Below, piece after piece: positions 28,178-37,500 of a stretch of DNA of 64,000 nucleotides; positions within the stretch are counted from its first letter, which is position 1, and each line of letters begins with the position of its first letter. The stretch is from Phycisphaerales bacterium. GTDB taxonomy: Bacteria > Planctomycetota > Phycisphaerae > Phycisphaerales > UBA1924. A model generated the notes under the pieces. The model did not search any database. It had not been told where the DNA came from and saw only the letters and a list, made by a program, of their open reading frames with translations. The stretch covers positions 62,001 to 126,000 of the forward strand of contig JANQQR010000025.1 in NCBI GenBank assembly GCA_028289195.1, read 5' to 3'. The position numbers and the translations under genes are program-made.

Positions 28178-28873
28178 ATGCGATCTCTGATTCCAGGATC
28201 CGCCTGCGAGTTCATCGGAGCATTCGCTCTGATGTTCGTCGGGGGCGCTGCAATCATCAACACCGGCGGCGAGAGCCTGATCGCTATCGCACTGGCCCAC
28301 GGCCTGGTGCTCGCGGCAGCCGTGTGCGCGATGATCCACATCTCCGGTGGGCAGTTCAACCCAGCGGTCTCGATCGCGCTCGTGCTCCTCGGCCGGCAAC
28401 CGCCGGCGCGGGCGATTGTCTTCATCGCGGCGCAGCTGGCGGGCGCGATCACCGCCGCCTGGTTGCTCTCGCTGGCGTACTCCTCTCAAGAGACACAAGC
28501 GGTCCGACTCGGCGCAACGCTCGGCTCGCTCAGTTTTGGCGAGAACGCGAATCTCTCCCTGGTCCTCGTGCTCGAGGCTGTGGCGACGTTCATCCTCATG
28601 GCGGTGATCGTCGGCACCGCGGTCGACGAGCGCGGGCCGAAGAGAACCGCCGGGGTCGCAGGGTTCAGCATCGGGCTCGTCGTCTGCGCGAACATCCTCG
28701 CCTTCGGCCCGCTCACCGGCGCGTCGATGAATCCCTGTCGCAGCTTTGGCCCCGCGCTGGTCGGCGGGCACTGGGACATGCACTGGGTCTACTGGGTCGC
28801 CCCGATCCTCGGCGCATCCATCGCGGCGATGCTCTGGAAAGCGGTGCTCGGAGGGGTCGAACCGGTCGCCTAG
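28178..28873 (+). CDS. aquaporin/glycerol-facilitator family (MIP) channel
   Basis: A 231-residue membrane protein with six hydrophobic segments and two pore half-helices. The first pore motif is intact (GGQFNPAVS, NPA at 61-63). The second reads MNPCRSFGPAL, so NPA is NPC at 185-187; the selectivity-filter arginine R188 is kept. EFIGAFALMFVGG in helix 1 and ATFILMAVIVGTAVD in helix 4 fit the family. It would conduct water or small neutral solutes; the Cys near the pore centre may alter selectivity. I choose the ATG at 28178 (GTAGGGGGG just upstream) over the TTG one codon earlier. It lies downstream of the CBM48 gene. Confidence 0.88.
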   Translation: MRSLIPGSACEFIGAFALMFVGGAAIINTGGESLIAIALAHGLVLAAAVCAMIHISGGQFNPAVSIALVLLGRQPPARAIVFIAAQLAGAITAAWLLSLAYSSQETQAVRLGATLGSLSFGENANLSLVLVLEAVATFILMAVIVGTAVDERGPKRTAGVAGFSIGLVVCANILAFGPLTGASMNPCRSFGPALVGGHWDMHWVYWVAPILGASIAAMLWKAVLGGVEPVA

Positions 28874-28996
28874 GAGAACCCGGCCGATCGGGCCACCTCG
28901 AAGCCTGACGGATAATCCGCTTGACGCGAAGATTTGCGCGCGCATGCTGCACGCGAGCCCCTCTCTCGTTCCAAGACAGAATCGGAGACCCCCCGC

Positions 28997-30955
28997 ATGC
29001 TGATCCGTGATCTGTTGAACGCCCGCTCGGCGCACTCGTTGTCGATCGCCCTCGGCGCATGCCTGGCGGTCGGCCCCCTCTGCGAAGCCCAGAACACCTT
29101 CGAACTCCTCGATGTGCCGGACTTCGACCAGATCCGCGCCGGCCTGGGCGGCACCGGGAACTGCCATTGCGTGCCCGCCACCACCTGCGACTGGACGGCC
29201 TTCCTCGCTCAGCGCGGCTTCTCCGACCTCCAGCCCGGCGTCTACCCGGATTGGCAGGACACACGCACCGACTCCGCCCTCGACATGGTCATCACCGACA
29301 CGCTCGGGAACTTCGGCGTGCTGATGAGCACCGTCTGGCCGGGCACGTCCACCACCGGGTGCGGCACCAACAACACCAACTTCGAGACCGGGCTGCAATC
29401 GATCATCGGTGACTACGAGGACGATCTGAACTACACGATCGTGCGCGCCCGGGAGGACTTCACACCCCGCGCCTCGGAACTCGTGCGAAAGGTGGCCAGC
29501 AACTCTGTCGTCATTCAGATCATCGGGTGGTACCGCGAGACGACCGTACCGACGTTCGACGGGCGCGGCCTACCGATCCTGGAGCGAAACGGGGGGCACG
29601 CCGTGGCCCTCAACGGGTGGAACGTCTCAGGGTTCTGCGGCGACTTCTCCCTCGACTCCGTGCAGTTCCGCGACCCCGGCGATTCGTTCGGGTCGTCGAC
29701 TCAGAGCCTGTTTTCGTCGATCTCTTCGGGGATCGAGCCGTTCTCGGCGTTCATCCGCTGGACCGGCAACAGCTTCTACGAGCGCACCCACGACCGGCTC
29801 GTCGACTACGGAGGTCGATTCGCGCTCATCGACGGCTTCTATTCGCTGGATCCGGCGTTCGCGCTTTCGGTTCCGGATGCGGACCCCGACGAGGTCTTTC
29901 AGGTTCGGCCCGCAATCGTCATGAGCGAGTTCATCGCGGACCCTGTCTCGGCGATTGCCTCCCAGCCGGGCGAAGAAGTCATCGACCTCGCCATCGATCC
30001 GCTCAACAGCAACGTCTACGTCCTCCAGAACGGCTTCGCCGGCGACATACTCGCGCGGACGTGCCGAGCGGAGGAGTTCTATGAGGCGATGGAGCTCTTC
30101 GAAGAGGCCAAGCACCTGGCGTTCGCCCGCAACCTTGACCTACTCGTTGCTGCGGACGGAGATCTCATCAGGACGCGTGTCGTCGATCAGTCCGAAGCCC
30201 AGGAGATCAATCGTGTCACGCCCCCGGCGCCGATCGATGCGCTGGGCTACGACAACGCCCTCGACCGGATCCTCACCCTCCACATCGGGGCCAACCTCAT
30301 CCTCTCCTGGGCGCCGGATCTCTCCGGTGTGCCCCTGGAGCTCCCGATGCCCGCCGGTATCGAGTTGGTCGGGCCCGTGGCGCTCGCCGTCAGCCCCGCG
30401 ACCGGTGACTACATGGTGCTCGACGCCGAATTCGGGCGCATCTACCCGCTGATCAACACCGGTGAATCGCTCGCGACCGAGGGTCTCATCGAGGACGCGA
30501 ACCTGCGCAACGCTCGCAAGGTGCACGTGGCCCCGTCCGGCAACGTCTGGAGCACCGCGGGTGGTCAGATCCTGGAGTTCGCGCAGGACGGCTTCGCCGA
30601 TCGCGGCGCAGGGTGGCAGCAGGTCAGCCAGTCCGTGTTCCAGGGCTACGAGTTCGGGGCCCTGACAGTGTTCTCCGCCAACCACTCGAACATCGATCAC
30701 GTCGTCGAGAGCACGCCTCCATACACCGAGAACGTCCTCCCCGACGAGTTCCCAGGATTCAAGACCGACTGCCCGCCGGACGCCAACGGCGATGGCGTCG
30801 TCAACTTCGGCGACATCACCGAAATCCTCGGCCTCTGGCTCACCGACTACACGCCCGAGGCCTTGACCGGTCCCGGCGACGCCAACGACGACGGCCTCGT
30901 CAACTTCAATGACGTGACCAGCGTGCTCGCGAATTGGCTGATGGAGTGCCCGTAG
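28997..30955 (+). CDS. secreted dockerin-tailed protein with a C39/papain-like N-terminal domain
   Basis: A 652-residue protein whose ATG at 28997 follows GGAG by 9 nt. A signal peptide (to about residue 32, LGACLAVGPLCEA) is followed by GTGNCHCVPATTCDWTAFLA, where C56 could be a papain-like nucleophile. H201 lies in NGGHAVALNGWN and D226 in FRDPGD, the layout of peptidase C39-type domains. The middle (about 330-590) has repeated beta strands suggestive of a propeller. The C-terminus carries two dockerin type I repeats, each with a calcium loop: PDANGDGVVNFGDITEILG and GDANDDGLVNFNDVTSVLA. Extracellular attachment or complex formation is inferred. Catalysis is unproven. Confidence 0.78.
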   Translation: MLIRDLLNARSAHSLSIALGACLAVGPLCEAQNTFELLDVPDFDQIRAGLGGTGNCHCVPATTCDWTAFLAQRGFSDLQPGVYPDWQDTRTDSALDMVITDTLGNFGVLMSTVWPGTSTTGCGTNNTNFETGLQSIIGDYEDDLNYTIVRAREDFTPRASELVRKVASNSVVIQIIGWYRETTVPTFDGRGLPILERNGGHAVALNGWNVSGFCGDFSLDSVQFRDPGDSFGSSTQSLFSSISSGIEPFSAFIRWTGNSFYERTHDRLVDYGGRFALIDGFYSLDPAFALSVPDADPDEVFQVRPAIVMSEFIADPVSAIASQPGEEVIDLAIDPLNSNVYVLQNGFAGDILARTCRAEEFYEAMELFEEAKHLAFARNLDLLVAADGDLIRTRVVDQSEAQEINRVTPPAPIDALGYDNALDRILTLHIGANLILSWAPDLSGVPLELPMPAGIELVGPVALAVSPATGDYMVLDAEFGRIYPLINTGESLATEGLIEDANLRNARKVHVAPSGNVWSTAGGQILEFAQDGFADRGAGWQQVSQSVFQGYEFGALTVFSANHSNIDHVVESTPPYTENVLPDEFPGFKTDCPPDANGDGVVNFGDITEILGLWLTDYTPEALTGPGDANDDGLVNFNDVTSVLANWLMECP

Positions 30956-30965
30956 CCGGGCGTGC

Positions 30966-31970
<1,005 letters not shown>

Positions 31971-32024
31971 GTCGCTCACGGGGCCGCGATCATACGCGCC
32001 AGGCCCCGCCAACGCCCGGCAGGC

Positions 32025-33506
32025 TCAGCCGTCCACTTCGGCACCCGCTTCGGTTGCCGCAGTGGGGGGGAGATCCAGAGCCGACACCAGCACCGGGTGG
32101 ACATCGTTGATGCGCATGAACCCGGGCAGCAACTCGCACCCCGGACCCATCGCCGAGATCTCCACGAAGTCCGCCGTGTGATTCGGGCTGACGAACGACA
32201 CCTTTGAGTAGTTCGCCAGCACCTGCCCGATCGCGCCGTACTCGGCGCGGCGCATGTGCAGCGGATCCACGCGCTCGCCCCTCCGCGCACGGAGCAGCAG
32301 GTCGACATCCTCCGGGTCGAGGTCGATCGTCGTCGCCGCCCGAACCGCTTCGCGGAGCGCGGGCGCCGTCCATTCACGCCCGAGCTCTCGGACCACCCAC
32401 TGCAGGCTCCGCTGGGCGTTGCAGAGCACCTCGAACCCGTCGATACCCCGCTGGCCGTAGTCGGTCAGGCCCGGGTTGGCGTTGCCGTGATCGGTCGTGA
32501 TCACCACCAGCGTGTCGTCCCGCCCGCCGACGAACTCGAGCACCGAGCCCAGCGCGTCGTCGAACGCCACCTGGTCTCCCACGAGCCCCGGAGCGTCGTT
32601 GTAGTGCGCCGCGTGATCCACGCGCCCGGCCTCGATCTGCAGGACGAACCCGTCGGGGTGCCGGGCGAGGCGCTCGAGCGCAGCGACCGTCATGTCGGGG
32701 AGCCAGGGCTCCTCCGTGAGATCCCGATCGAGCTCGAACGCCATGTGGCTCCGGGAGAACAGCCCCAGAAGGCGCTTCCCGCTCGGGGAATCCCGCGATG
32801 TTTCCAGCTGCGTCCGGTCGCGCACCACCTCGAAGGGATCGGCGACGCCCGGTTCTGCGAGGAACGGATCGAAGAACCGCGCCCCGCCGCCGAGCATCAC
32901 GTCGACCGGGCGCTCCAGCATCTGCCACGCGATCCGGTCTTCCTCGTCGCGATTCCCGTCCGGCAGGTTCACGCAGAACGCCGCCGGGGTGGCGTGGCTC
33001 AGGCGGGTGGTCGTCACGAGGCCCGTGGCCTTCCCCGCCGCCTTGGCGCGCATCAGCAGGGTCTCGGGCAGCGAGCCGTCGGGGGCCCAACTGATCTTCC
33101 GATTGTCGTGCAGCACGCCGGTCGACCACGCGCTGCTCGCCGCCGCCGAATCGGTCACGAACGAGTCGGCCGCCCGCGTGTCCACCAGGCCCCGCGTCAC
33201 CTCGCCGCTCTCGATGAGGCTCACCCAGTTGCTCGCCCTGCCCCGCTTCAGGCGGCATTGAAGGTCCGCGAGCTGCAGCGTCCCCATGCTCATGCCGTCG
33301 GACACCATGAAGATCAGGTTCTTCGCGATGCGCGCCGGGCGAGACTCCGCGGGCCGGTCCGCCCGGGCGAAGGGCATGCGCACGGCGCCGGCGACCCCGA
33401 GCATCACGCCCGCGCTCGCCGCCGTCCCGATGAACGAGCGCCGGCTCAGCCCGCCCGGCTCATCGAACTCGAGCCCGTTCCCGGATGTGTTCGCCTCGTC
33501 TGCCAT
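32025..33506 (-). CDS. alkaline phosphatase (PhoA family), Tat-exported
   Basis: A 493-residue protein with a twin-arginine signal (LSRRSFIGTAASAG, residues 20-33), implying export folded with metals bound. The active-site nucleophile is S120 in VTDSAAASSAWSTG. Metal-ligand motifs are FMVSDGMS (D70), EAGRVDHAAHYND, TTDHGNAN and NHTAD. It hydrolyses phosphate monoesters outside the cytoplasm. AGAGGG precedes the ATG at 33506. It sits in a minus-strand run after the outer-membrane barrel gene (21 nt) and before moxR (54 nt). No Pho box or phosphate-transport gene is seen nearby. Confidence 0.92.
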   Translation of the reverse strand: MADEANTSGNGLEFDEPGGLSRRSFIGTAASAGVMLGVAGAVRMPFARADRPAESRPARIAKNLIFMVSDGMSMGTLQLADLQCRLKRGRASNWVSLIESGEVTRGLVDTRAADSFVTDSAAASSAWSTGVLHDNRKISWAPDGSLPETLLMRAKAAGKATGLVTTTRLSHATPAAFCVNLPDGNRDEEDRIAWQMLERPVDVMLGGGARFFDPFLAEPGVADPFEVVRDRTQLETSRDSPSGKRLLGLFSRSHMAFELDRDLTEEPWLPDMTVAALERLARHPDGFVLQIEAGRVDHAAHYNDAPGLVGDQVAFDDALGSVLEFVGGRDDTLVVITTDHGNANPGLTDYGQRGIDGFEVLCNAQRSLQWVVRELGREWTAPALREAVRAATTIDLDPEDVDLLLRARRGERVDPLHMRRAEYGAIGQVLANYSKVSFVSPNHTADFVEISAMGPGCELLPGFMRINDVHPVLVSALDLPPTAATEAGAEVDG

Positions 33507-33527
33507 GCCGCCCTCTGGCCCGCTCTT

Positions 33528-34550
33528 CTAGAAGCGGAGGATGAAGCGTAGTCGGAACATGGCGTACGGGTCTGTTTCGATATCGTCAAACTCGTGGCCG
33601 CCGTCGTTCAGGAACTCCAGCTTCCGGTAGACGACCGCTCCCACATCGGTGCTCAGCTCCGCCATGGGCGCCGGACGCCACGTCAGCCCGGCTCCGATCG
33701 TGGCGATGCCATCGCGAAAGACGCCCTCATCGAGCTCGTCGCCGTATTCGCCGAGTCGCCACTGCCGGTACTGGTATCCGGCGAACACGCGCACATCGAG
33801 TTCCTGGACGGGTGTGGCGGTGACTGCCAGCGCGAACCCCTGGGGCAGCGTGAATGTCTCGAGGCGCGCGTCCTCGTGGAACTGCCAGCGCACGATCGGG
33901 GTCGGTGTGATCTGCACGTCGTCTTCGATCAGCGTACGCGCCGTAATCCCCAATCCGAGCACCAGCTTCGGGCTGCTGATCCACGTGAACCCCACCGAAG
34001 CGCCGCCGATCAGCGCGTCGCCAACTTCGGCTCCGTCGGCGACGCCGAATCCGAAGAAGCCGCCGCCGTACACCGACCACTGTTCGTTCACCCGGTAGGT
34101 CAGCACCGCCAGCGTTCCGAACTGGTAGAGATCATCGAACGCCGAGCCGTCGGCGCCGGGCAGCCCGCCCGTGTCGCTGAACTCGTAATGGCTGTACTCG
34201 CCCCCGATCTCCCAGCGCAGCGTCCAATCCTCGGAGATCTGGAACGTGCGCCGATATGCGGCGTCGGTGTGGTAGGTCCACACATCACCCTCGACATCAC
34301 GCAGATCCGTGCGCAGGTGGAACTCGAGGTCCACCTTGAACTCGTTTGGGGGCGGCGCCTGGGGCGGCGGCGGAGCGGGGTCCGTGAGTTCGTTCGGTTC
34401 CAGGAGCAGGCGCCCGGGGTCATCGGGCTCGCCCGTGACTTCGGCTGCGGGGGTTTCCGGCTCCGGTTCCGAGTCCTGCGCACGCAACTGGGCGCCGCTC
34501 AGGGCCAGCGCCAGCCCGGCAAAGACCGGAACCGAATCACGACACCTCAT
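33528..34550 (-). CDS. predicted outer-membrane beta-barrel protein (DUF6268-like)
   Basis: A 340-residue secreted protein with a signal peptide (VFAGLALALSGAQLRA). A Pro/Glu-rich linker (about residues 25-70) comes next, then many alternating amphipathic strands ending in RLRFILRF, with the terminal Phe typical of outer-membrane barrels. Segments such as YGGGFFGFGV, LVLGLGITARTLIEDD and IATIGAGLTWRP fit membrane strands. The start at 34550 is fixed by GGAGG eight nt upstream, inside the preceding gene. Its ATG overlaps that gene's TGA (ATGA), so translation is probably coupled to the BatA-like protein. The DUF6268 label is by resemblance only. Confidence 0.72.
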   Translation of the reverse strand: MRCRDSVPVFAGLALALSGAQLRAQDSEPEPETPAAEVTGEPDDPGRLLLEPNELTDPAPPPPQAPPPNEFKVDLEFHLRTDLRDVEGDVWTYHTDAAYRRTFQISEDWTLRWEIGGEYSHYEFSDTGGLPGADGSAFDDLYQFGTLAVLTYRVNEQWSVYGGGFFGFGVADGAEVGDALIGGASVGFTWISSPKLVLGLGITARTLIEDDVQITPTPIVRWQFHEDARLETFTLPQGFALAVTATPVQELDVRVFAGYQYRQWRLGEYGDELDEGVFRDGIATIGAGLTWRPAPMAELSTDVGAVVYRKLEFLNDGGHEFDDIETDPYAMFRLRFILRF

Positions 34551-36610
34551 ACCCGCATCCTCCATGCAAACACGCACCACTCGATCGCCAGCAGCACGAG
34601 CGCCGCCAGGATGAACCACTCCCAGATCTCACGCGGGGCAGTGTCGCCGATGTCGGCGCCGCCTGCGCCCTCGCCGGCGATCTGCACAGTCTTGACCGTC
34701 GCGATCGACGATTCCCCCGCGTCCGACACGTTCACCGCCAGCGCCCGGGTCTCCTCGCTGCCGGCAACCCGATAGACACCCGCCAGCGGGAGGCCCGGCA
34801 TCGGCACGCGCTCCGCCAGCAACTCGCGCGACGGATCCACGGCCCTCTCCACACTCGCAGGCCCGTCGATCGCGACTCGATCAACGCCCCGCGCGGGGCG
34901 CACAGAGAACGCCTCGCCGACCTTGAGGGCCCGCCCAGCCTGGTCGTCGCCCGACAGCGTCAGAAAGTCCAACGCGTTGGCGAGGAAGATCGGGAAGCTG
35001 GGGTCCTGCCACCAGCGGGAGTCAGCAAGCTCGAACGCCACCACGATTCGGCGCACTCCGCTGGCCTGCACCAGGCCGATCAGCGGCCCGGCCCGCCCGG
35101 TGGCGAGTTCCACGACCTCCTCGACACGCCCGCCACCCTCGCGATCGATGCCCACTTCCGGAAGCGAAAGGCGCATCGGTCGCTCGACACGCAGGTTCAC
35201 CAGGCTCGCGAACCGGAGCACCGGATGCGCCCGCTTCCAGTACGCGATCGCCGTCGGGTCGCCCGCGCTCTCGCCGGGTTCGTAGCCCGACACACCCAGG
35301 CCCGGTACCGGCACCGTCGCCCCGAAGCTGATCGAGGGCACCGGCGGCAGCGTCGTCGGTCGCACGCGATCGAAAACGACCGCGTCGACCCCGGTCCACA
35401 GCAGGCCCGACGCCGCCTCCTGCTCGTACGAACCGGCGTCCATCACACGCAGCTCCGAGACACCGATCGCCTCGAGCGCATCGATCGGGAGCTGATCCAC
35501 CAGGCGGGCGCGCACATTCGGCTGCACCAGCAGCACACGCCGCTGACGCGGCGCCTCGAGCACAAGCGCCGCGCTGTCGTCGGACTGCAGGCTGTCGCGC
35601 CTCGCGAGGCGCACGCTCACGACCCCGCTCCCCGGGCTCTGCAGGTCGAATGTCTGGGCCGCCCGACCCGGGCCATCCGACGCCGCCGCCGGGATCAACA
35701 GGCGCTCGCTCGCGACGACCGTGCCGGCGACTCGCACCGTCAGCCCGGTCTCCACGCTGCGCGGCAGCGTGTTCATCACGCTCACAAAGGTGCGCACGAC
35801 CGTCGGATCCTCGAAGTCGCGTCGGGCCGCCAGCGCCACGATTCCCGTGTTGTCGACCTCCAGATCGGACCCGGGGCCGCAGCGGATGAATGACACCTCC
35901 GCCCTGCCCAGACCCGGCGCGGGGATCGGGTCTGCCCCTGCGTCCTGCCCGTCGCTCAGCAGGTACAGGCGTGCGCTCTCCGGCTCCGCCTCGCCCACCT
36001 GCCCCGAAGCGAGCGCCGCACCGACGACGCGCAGCGCCGCCCGCAGGTCGCCGGCCTCGTCGGTTTGCTCGATCGACTCGATCGCCCGGCGCAGCTGGCC
36101 TCGGTCCCGCGTCATCGCAGAGAGGATCTCCGGCCGGGCTCCGTACACCGCGACGATCCCACGCGCGCCGGATCCCATCCGGTCCACGATCTCCAGCGCC
36201 CGCTCCTTGGCCTGCTCGAGACGCGATCGCGACTCCCCGGCCCGCACCTCGGGCGCATCGGTCGCCCCCATCGAGGCAGAGCGATCGATGAGGATCGCGA
36301 CGTTCCCGGTCGGCACCGTCCCGGAATCCAACGCCGGGCGCGCAAGCGCCAGGAGCAGGCTCGCCAGCAGGAGCAGGTGCAGGAGCAGGAGCCACGAGAA
36401 CCGGATCCAACGGAACGGGACGTTCACCTGAAGATCGTGCGTCGCCTGCTCCCACAGCAGCGTGGAACTCACCCGCATGGGTTTCCGGCGCAGCTTCAGG
36501 AAGTAGAGCAATGCCAGCAGAGGCAGCGCGATCGCCGCTCCGATGATGCCCGCCAGCGGCGCCAGGAATGTCAGGCCGAGGATGCCGAGCGACACGGCGC
36601 CCACCTCCAC
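34547..36610 (-). CDS. BatA-like membrane protein with von Willebrand factor A domain
   Basis: A 687-residue protein. The N-terminus is the Aerotolerance/BatA-type region with two membrane segments: LGLTFLAPLAGIIGAAIALP, then RRKPMRVSSTLLW, then a second leucine-rich stretch at about 73-90. The vWA domain follows with a complete MIDAS start DRSASMG (D109, S111, S113). A long beta-rich periplasmic part comes next, and the C-terminal membrane helix EWFILAALVLLAIEW (about 664-684) closes the protein. GTG at 36610 starts 4 nt after the coaB stop; GTG at 36595, 8 nt behind GGAGG, may be the true start. Such proteins work with MoxR ATPases. The downstream barrel gene overlaps by 4 nt. Confidence 0.82.
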   Translation of the reverse strand: MEVGAVSLGILGLTFLAPLAGIIGAAIALPLLALLYFLKLRRKPMRVSSTLLWEQATHDLQVNVPFRWIRFSWLLLLHLLLLASLLLALARPALDSGTVPTGNVAILIDRSASMGATDAPEVRAGESRSRLEQAKERALEIVDRMGSGARGIVAVYGARPEILSAMTRDRGQLRRAIESIEQTDEAGDLRAALRVVGAALASGQVGEAEPESARLYLLSDGQDAGADPIPAPGLGRAEVSFIRCGPGSDLEVDNTGIVALAARRDFEDPTVVRTFVSVMNTLPRSVETGLTVRVAGTVVASERLLIPAAASDGPGRAAQTFDLQSPGSGVVSVRLARRDSLQSDDSAALVLEAPRQRRVLLVQPNVRARLVDQLPIDALEAIGVSELRVMDAGSYEQEAASGLLWTGVDAVVFDRVRPTTLPPVPSISFGATVPVPGLGVSGYEPGESAGDPTAIAYWKRAHPVLRFASLVNLRVERPMRLSLPEVGIDREGGGRVEEVVELATGRAGPLIGLVQASGVRRIVVAFELADSRWWQDPSFPIFLANALDFLTLSGDDQAGRALKVGEAFSVRPARGVDRVAIDGPASVERAVDPSRELLAERVPMPGLPLAGVYRVAGSEETRALAVNVSDAGESSIATVKTVQIAGEGAGGADIGDTAPREIWEWFILAALVLLAIEWCVFAWRMRV

Positions 36611-36614
36611 TCGC

Positions 36615-37301
36615 TCAGGCCGGCTCGGGCATCGCGCACACGACCTCGAGGCGCTCGAGCAGCCACGGCGCGAACTCGGTCTTGGGGATCGGCCCGCCCG
36701 TGGAGATCGCCTGGCCGTCGCGCGTGATCAGCGTCGCGTCGATCGAGGCCGAATCCATCGTGTCCAGCGGGTTCGCCACGATCGCGTCCACGCCCTTCCG
36801 CTGCAGCTTGGCCCGGGCCGACTCCATCAGGCGCTCGGCCGGCTCCAGGGCGAACCCCACGATCCGCTGACCGGGTCTGCGCATCGCCGAGCAGCCAGCC
36901 AAGAGGTCCGGCGTCGCCTCGAATTCCAGTTTCAGCCCGTCCTTCGAGCGTTTGAGCTTGTACCCCTCGGGATTCGCGCGGGCCTCCTCAGGGATCACCG
37001 GCCGGTAGTCCGCGACAGCGGCGGCCATCACCAGCATGTCGCACACGGGAAAGCGCTCCCGCAGCAGCCCCTCCAGATCGGCCGTGCTCCGGAACCGGAG
37101 CACCTCGACCCCCGTATCGGCAGGTTCGATGTTTGTGGGGCCAAGCAGCAGCGTGACATCCCAGCCGGCGCGCGAGGCGGACTCCGCAAGTGCCACGCCC
37201 AGGCGACCGGAGGATCGATTCCCGAGGAATCGGACCGCATCGATCGGCTCGTATGTCGGGCCGGCGCTGATCAGCAGGCGGCCGAGAGGTTCATCACGCA
37301 T
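36615..37301 (-). CDS. coaB: phosphopantothenate--cysteine ligase domain (CoaB), stand-alone
   Basis: A 228-residue protein from the ATG at 37301. It has the CoaB signature SAGPTYEPIDAVRFLGNRSS with N28 of the NRSSG element. AAAVADYRP and the lysine-rich YKLKRSKDGLKLE motif are also present. It condenses 4'-phosphopantothenate with cysteine in coenzyme A synthesis. In most bacteria this activity is fused behind CoaC as one protein of about 400 residues; here the decarboxylase half is missing and must be encoded elsewhere. It heads the minus-strand run that continues with the BatA-like gene after 4 nt. It is divergent from pilB (199 nt between starts). Confidence 0.88.
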   Translation of the reverse strand: MRDEPLGRLLISAGPTYEPIDAVRFLGNRSSGRLGVALAESASRAGWDVTLLLGPTNIEPADTGVEVLRFRSTADLEGLLRERFPVCDMLVMAAAVADYRPVIPEEARANPEGYKLKRSKDGLKLEFEATPDLLAGCSAMRRPGQRIVGFALEPAERLMESARAKLQRKGVDAIVANPLDTMDSASIDATLITRDGQAISTGGPIPKTEFAPWLLERLEVVCAMPEPA

Positions 37302-37339
37302 GTCAGGGTATTGTTGGCTGGTCCGATGCGCGGCGACGT

Positions 37340-37368
37340 TTGATCCGTCCCGCCACGCCCAGCATAAT
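37340..37368 (+). promoter_or_regulatory. candidate sigma-70-type promoter for the pilB-pilT unit
   Basis: TTGATC (37340-37345), exactly 17 nt, then CATAAT (37363-37368; 5 of 6 to TATAAT). The predicted +1 is near 37375, giving a leader of about 125 nt before the ATG at 37501. It lies in the 199-nt gap between divergent coaB and pilB. Confidence 0.5.
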
Positions 37369-37500
37369 GACTCGCCCAGCGTCGCGTCCGGCTGGTGGCT
37401 CCGGCGGCGCGGGCGAATCGGTCTAGGATCCACGAGGTGCCCGGCCCCGATGACAGGGCAGCCGGATATCGCACGCAAACCCCTCTAGCGCGGCAGAGAA

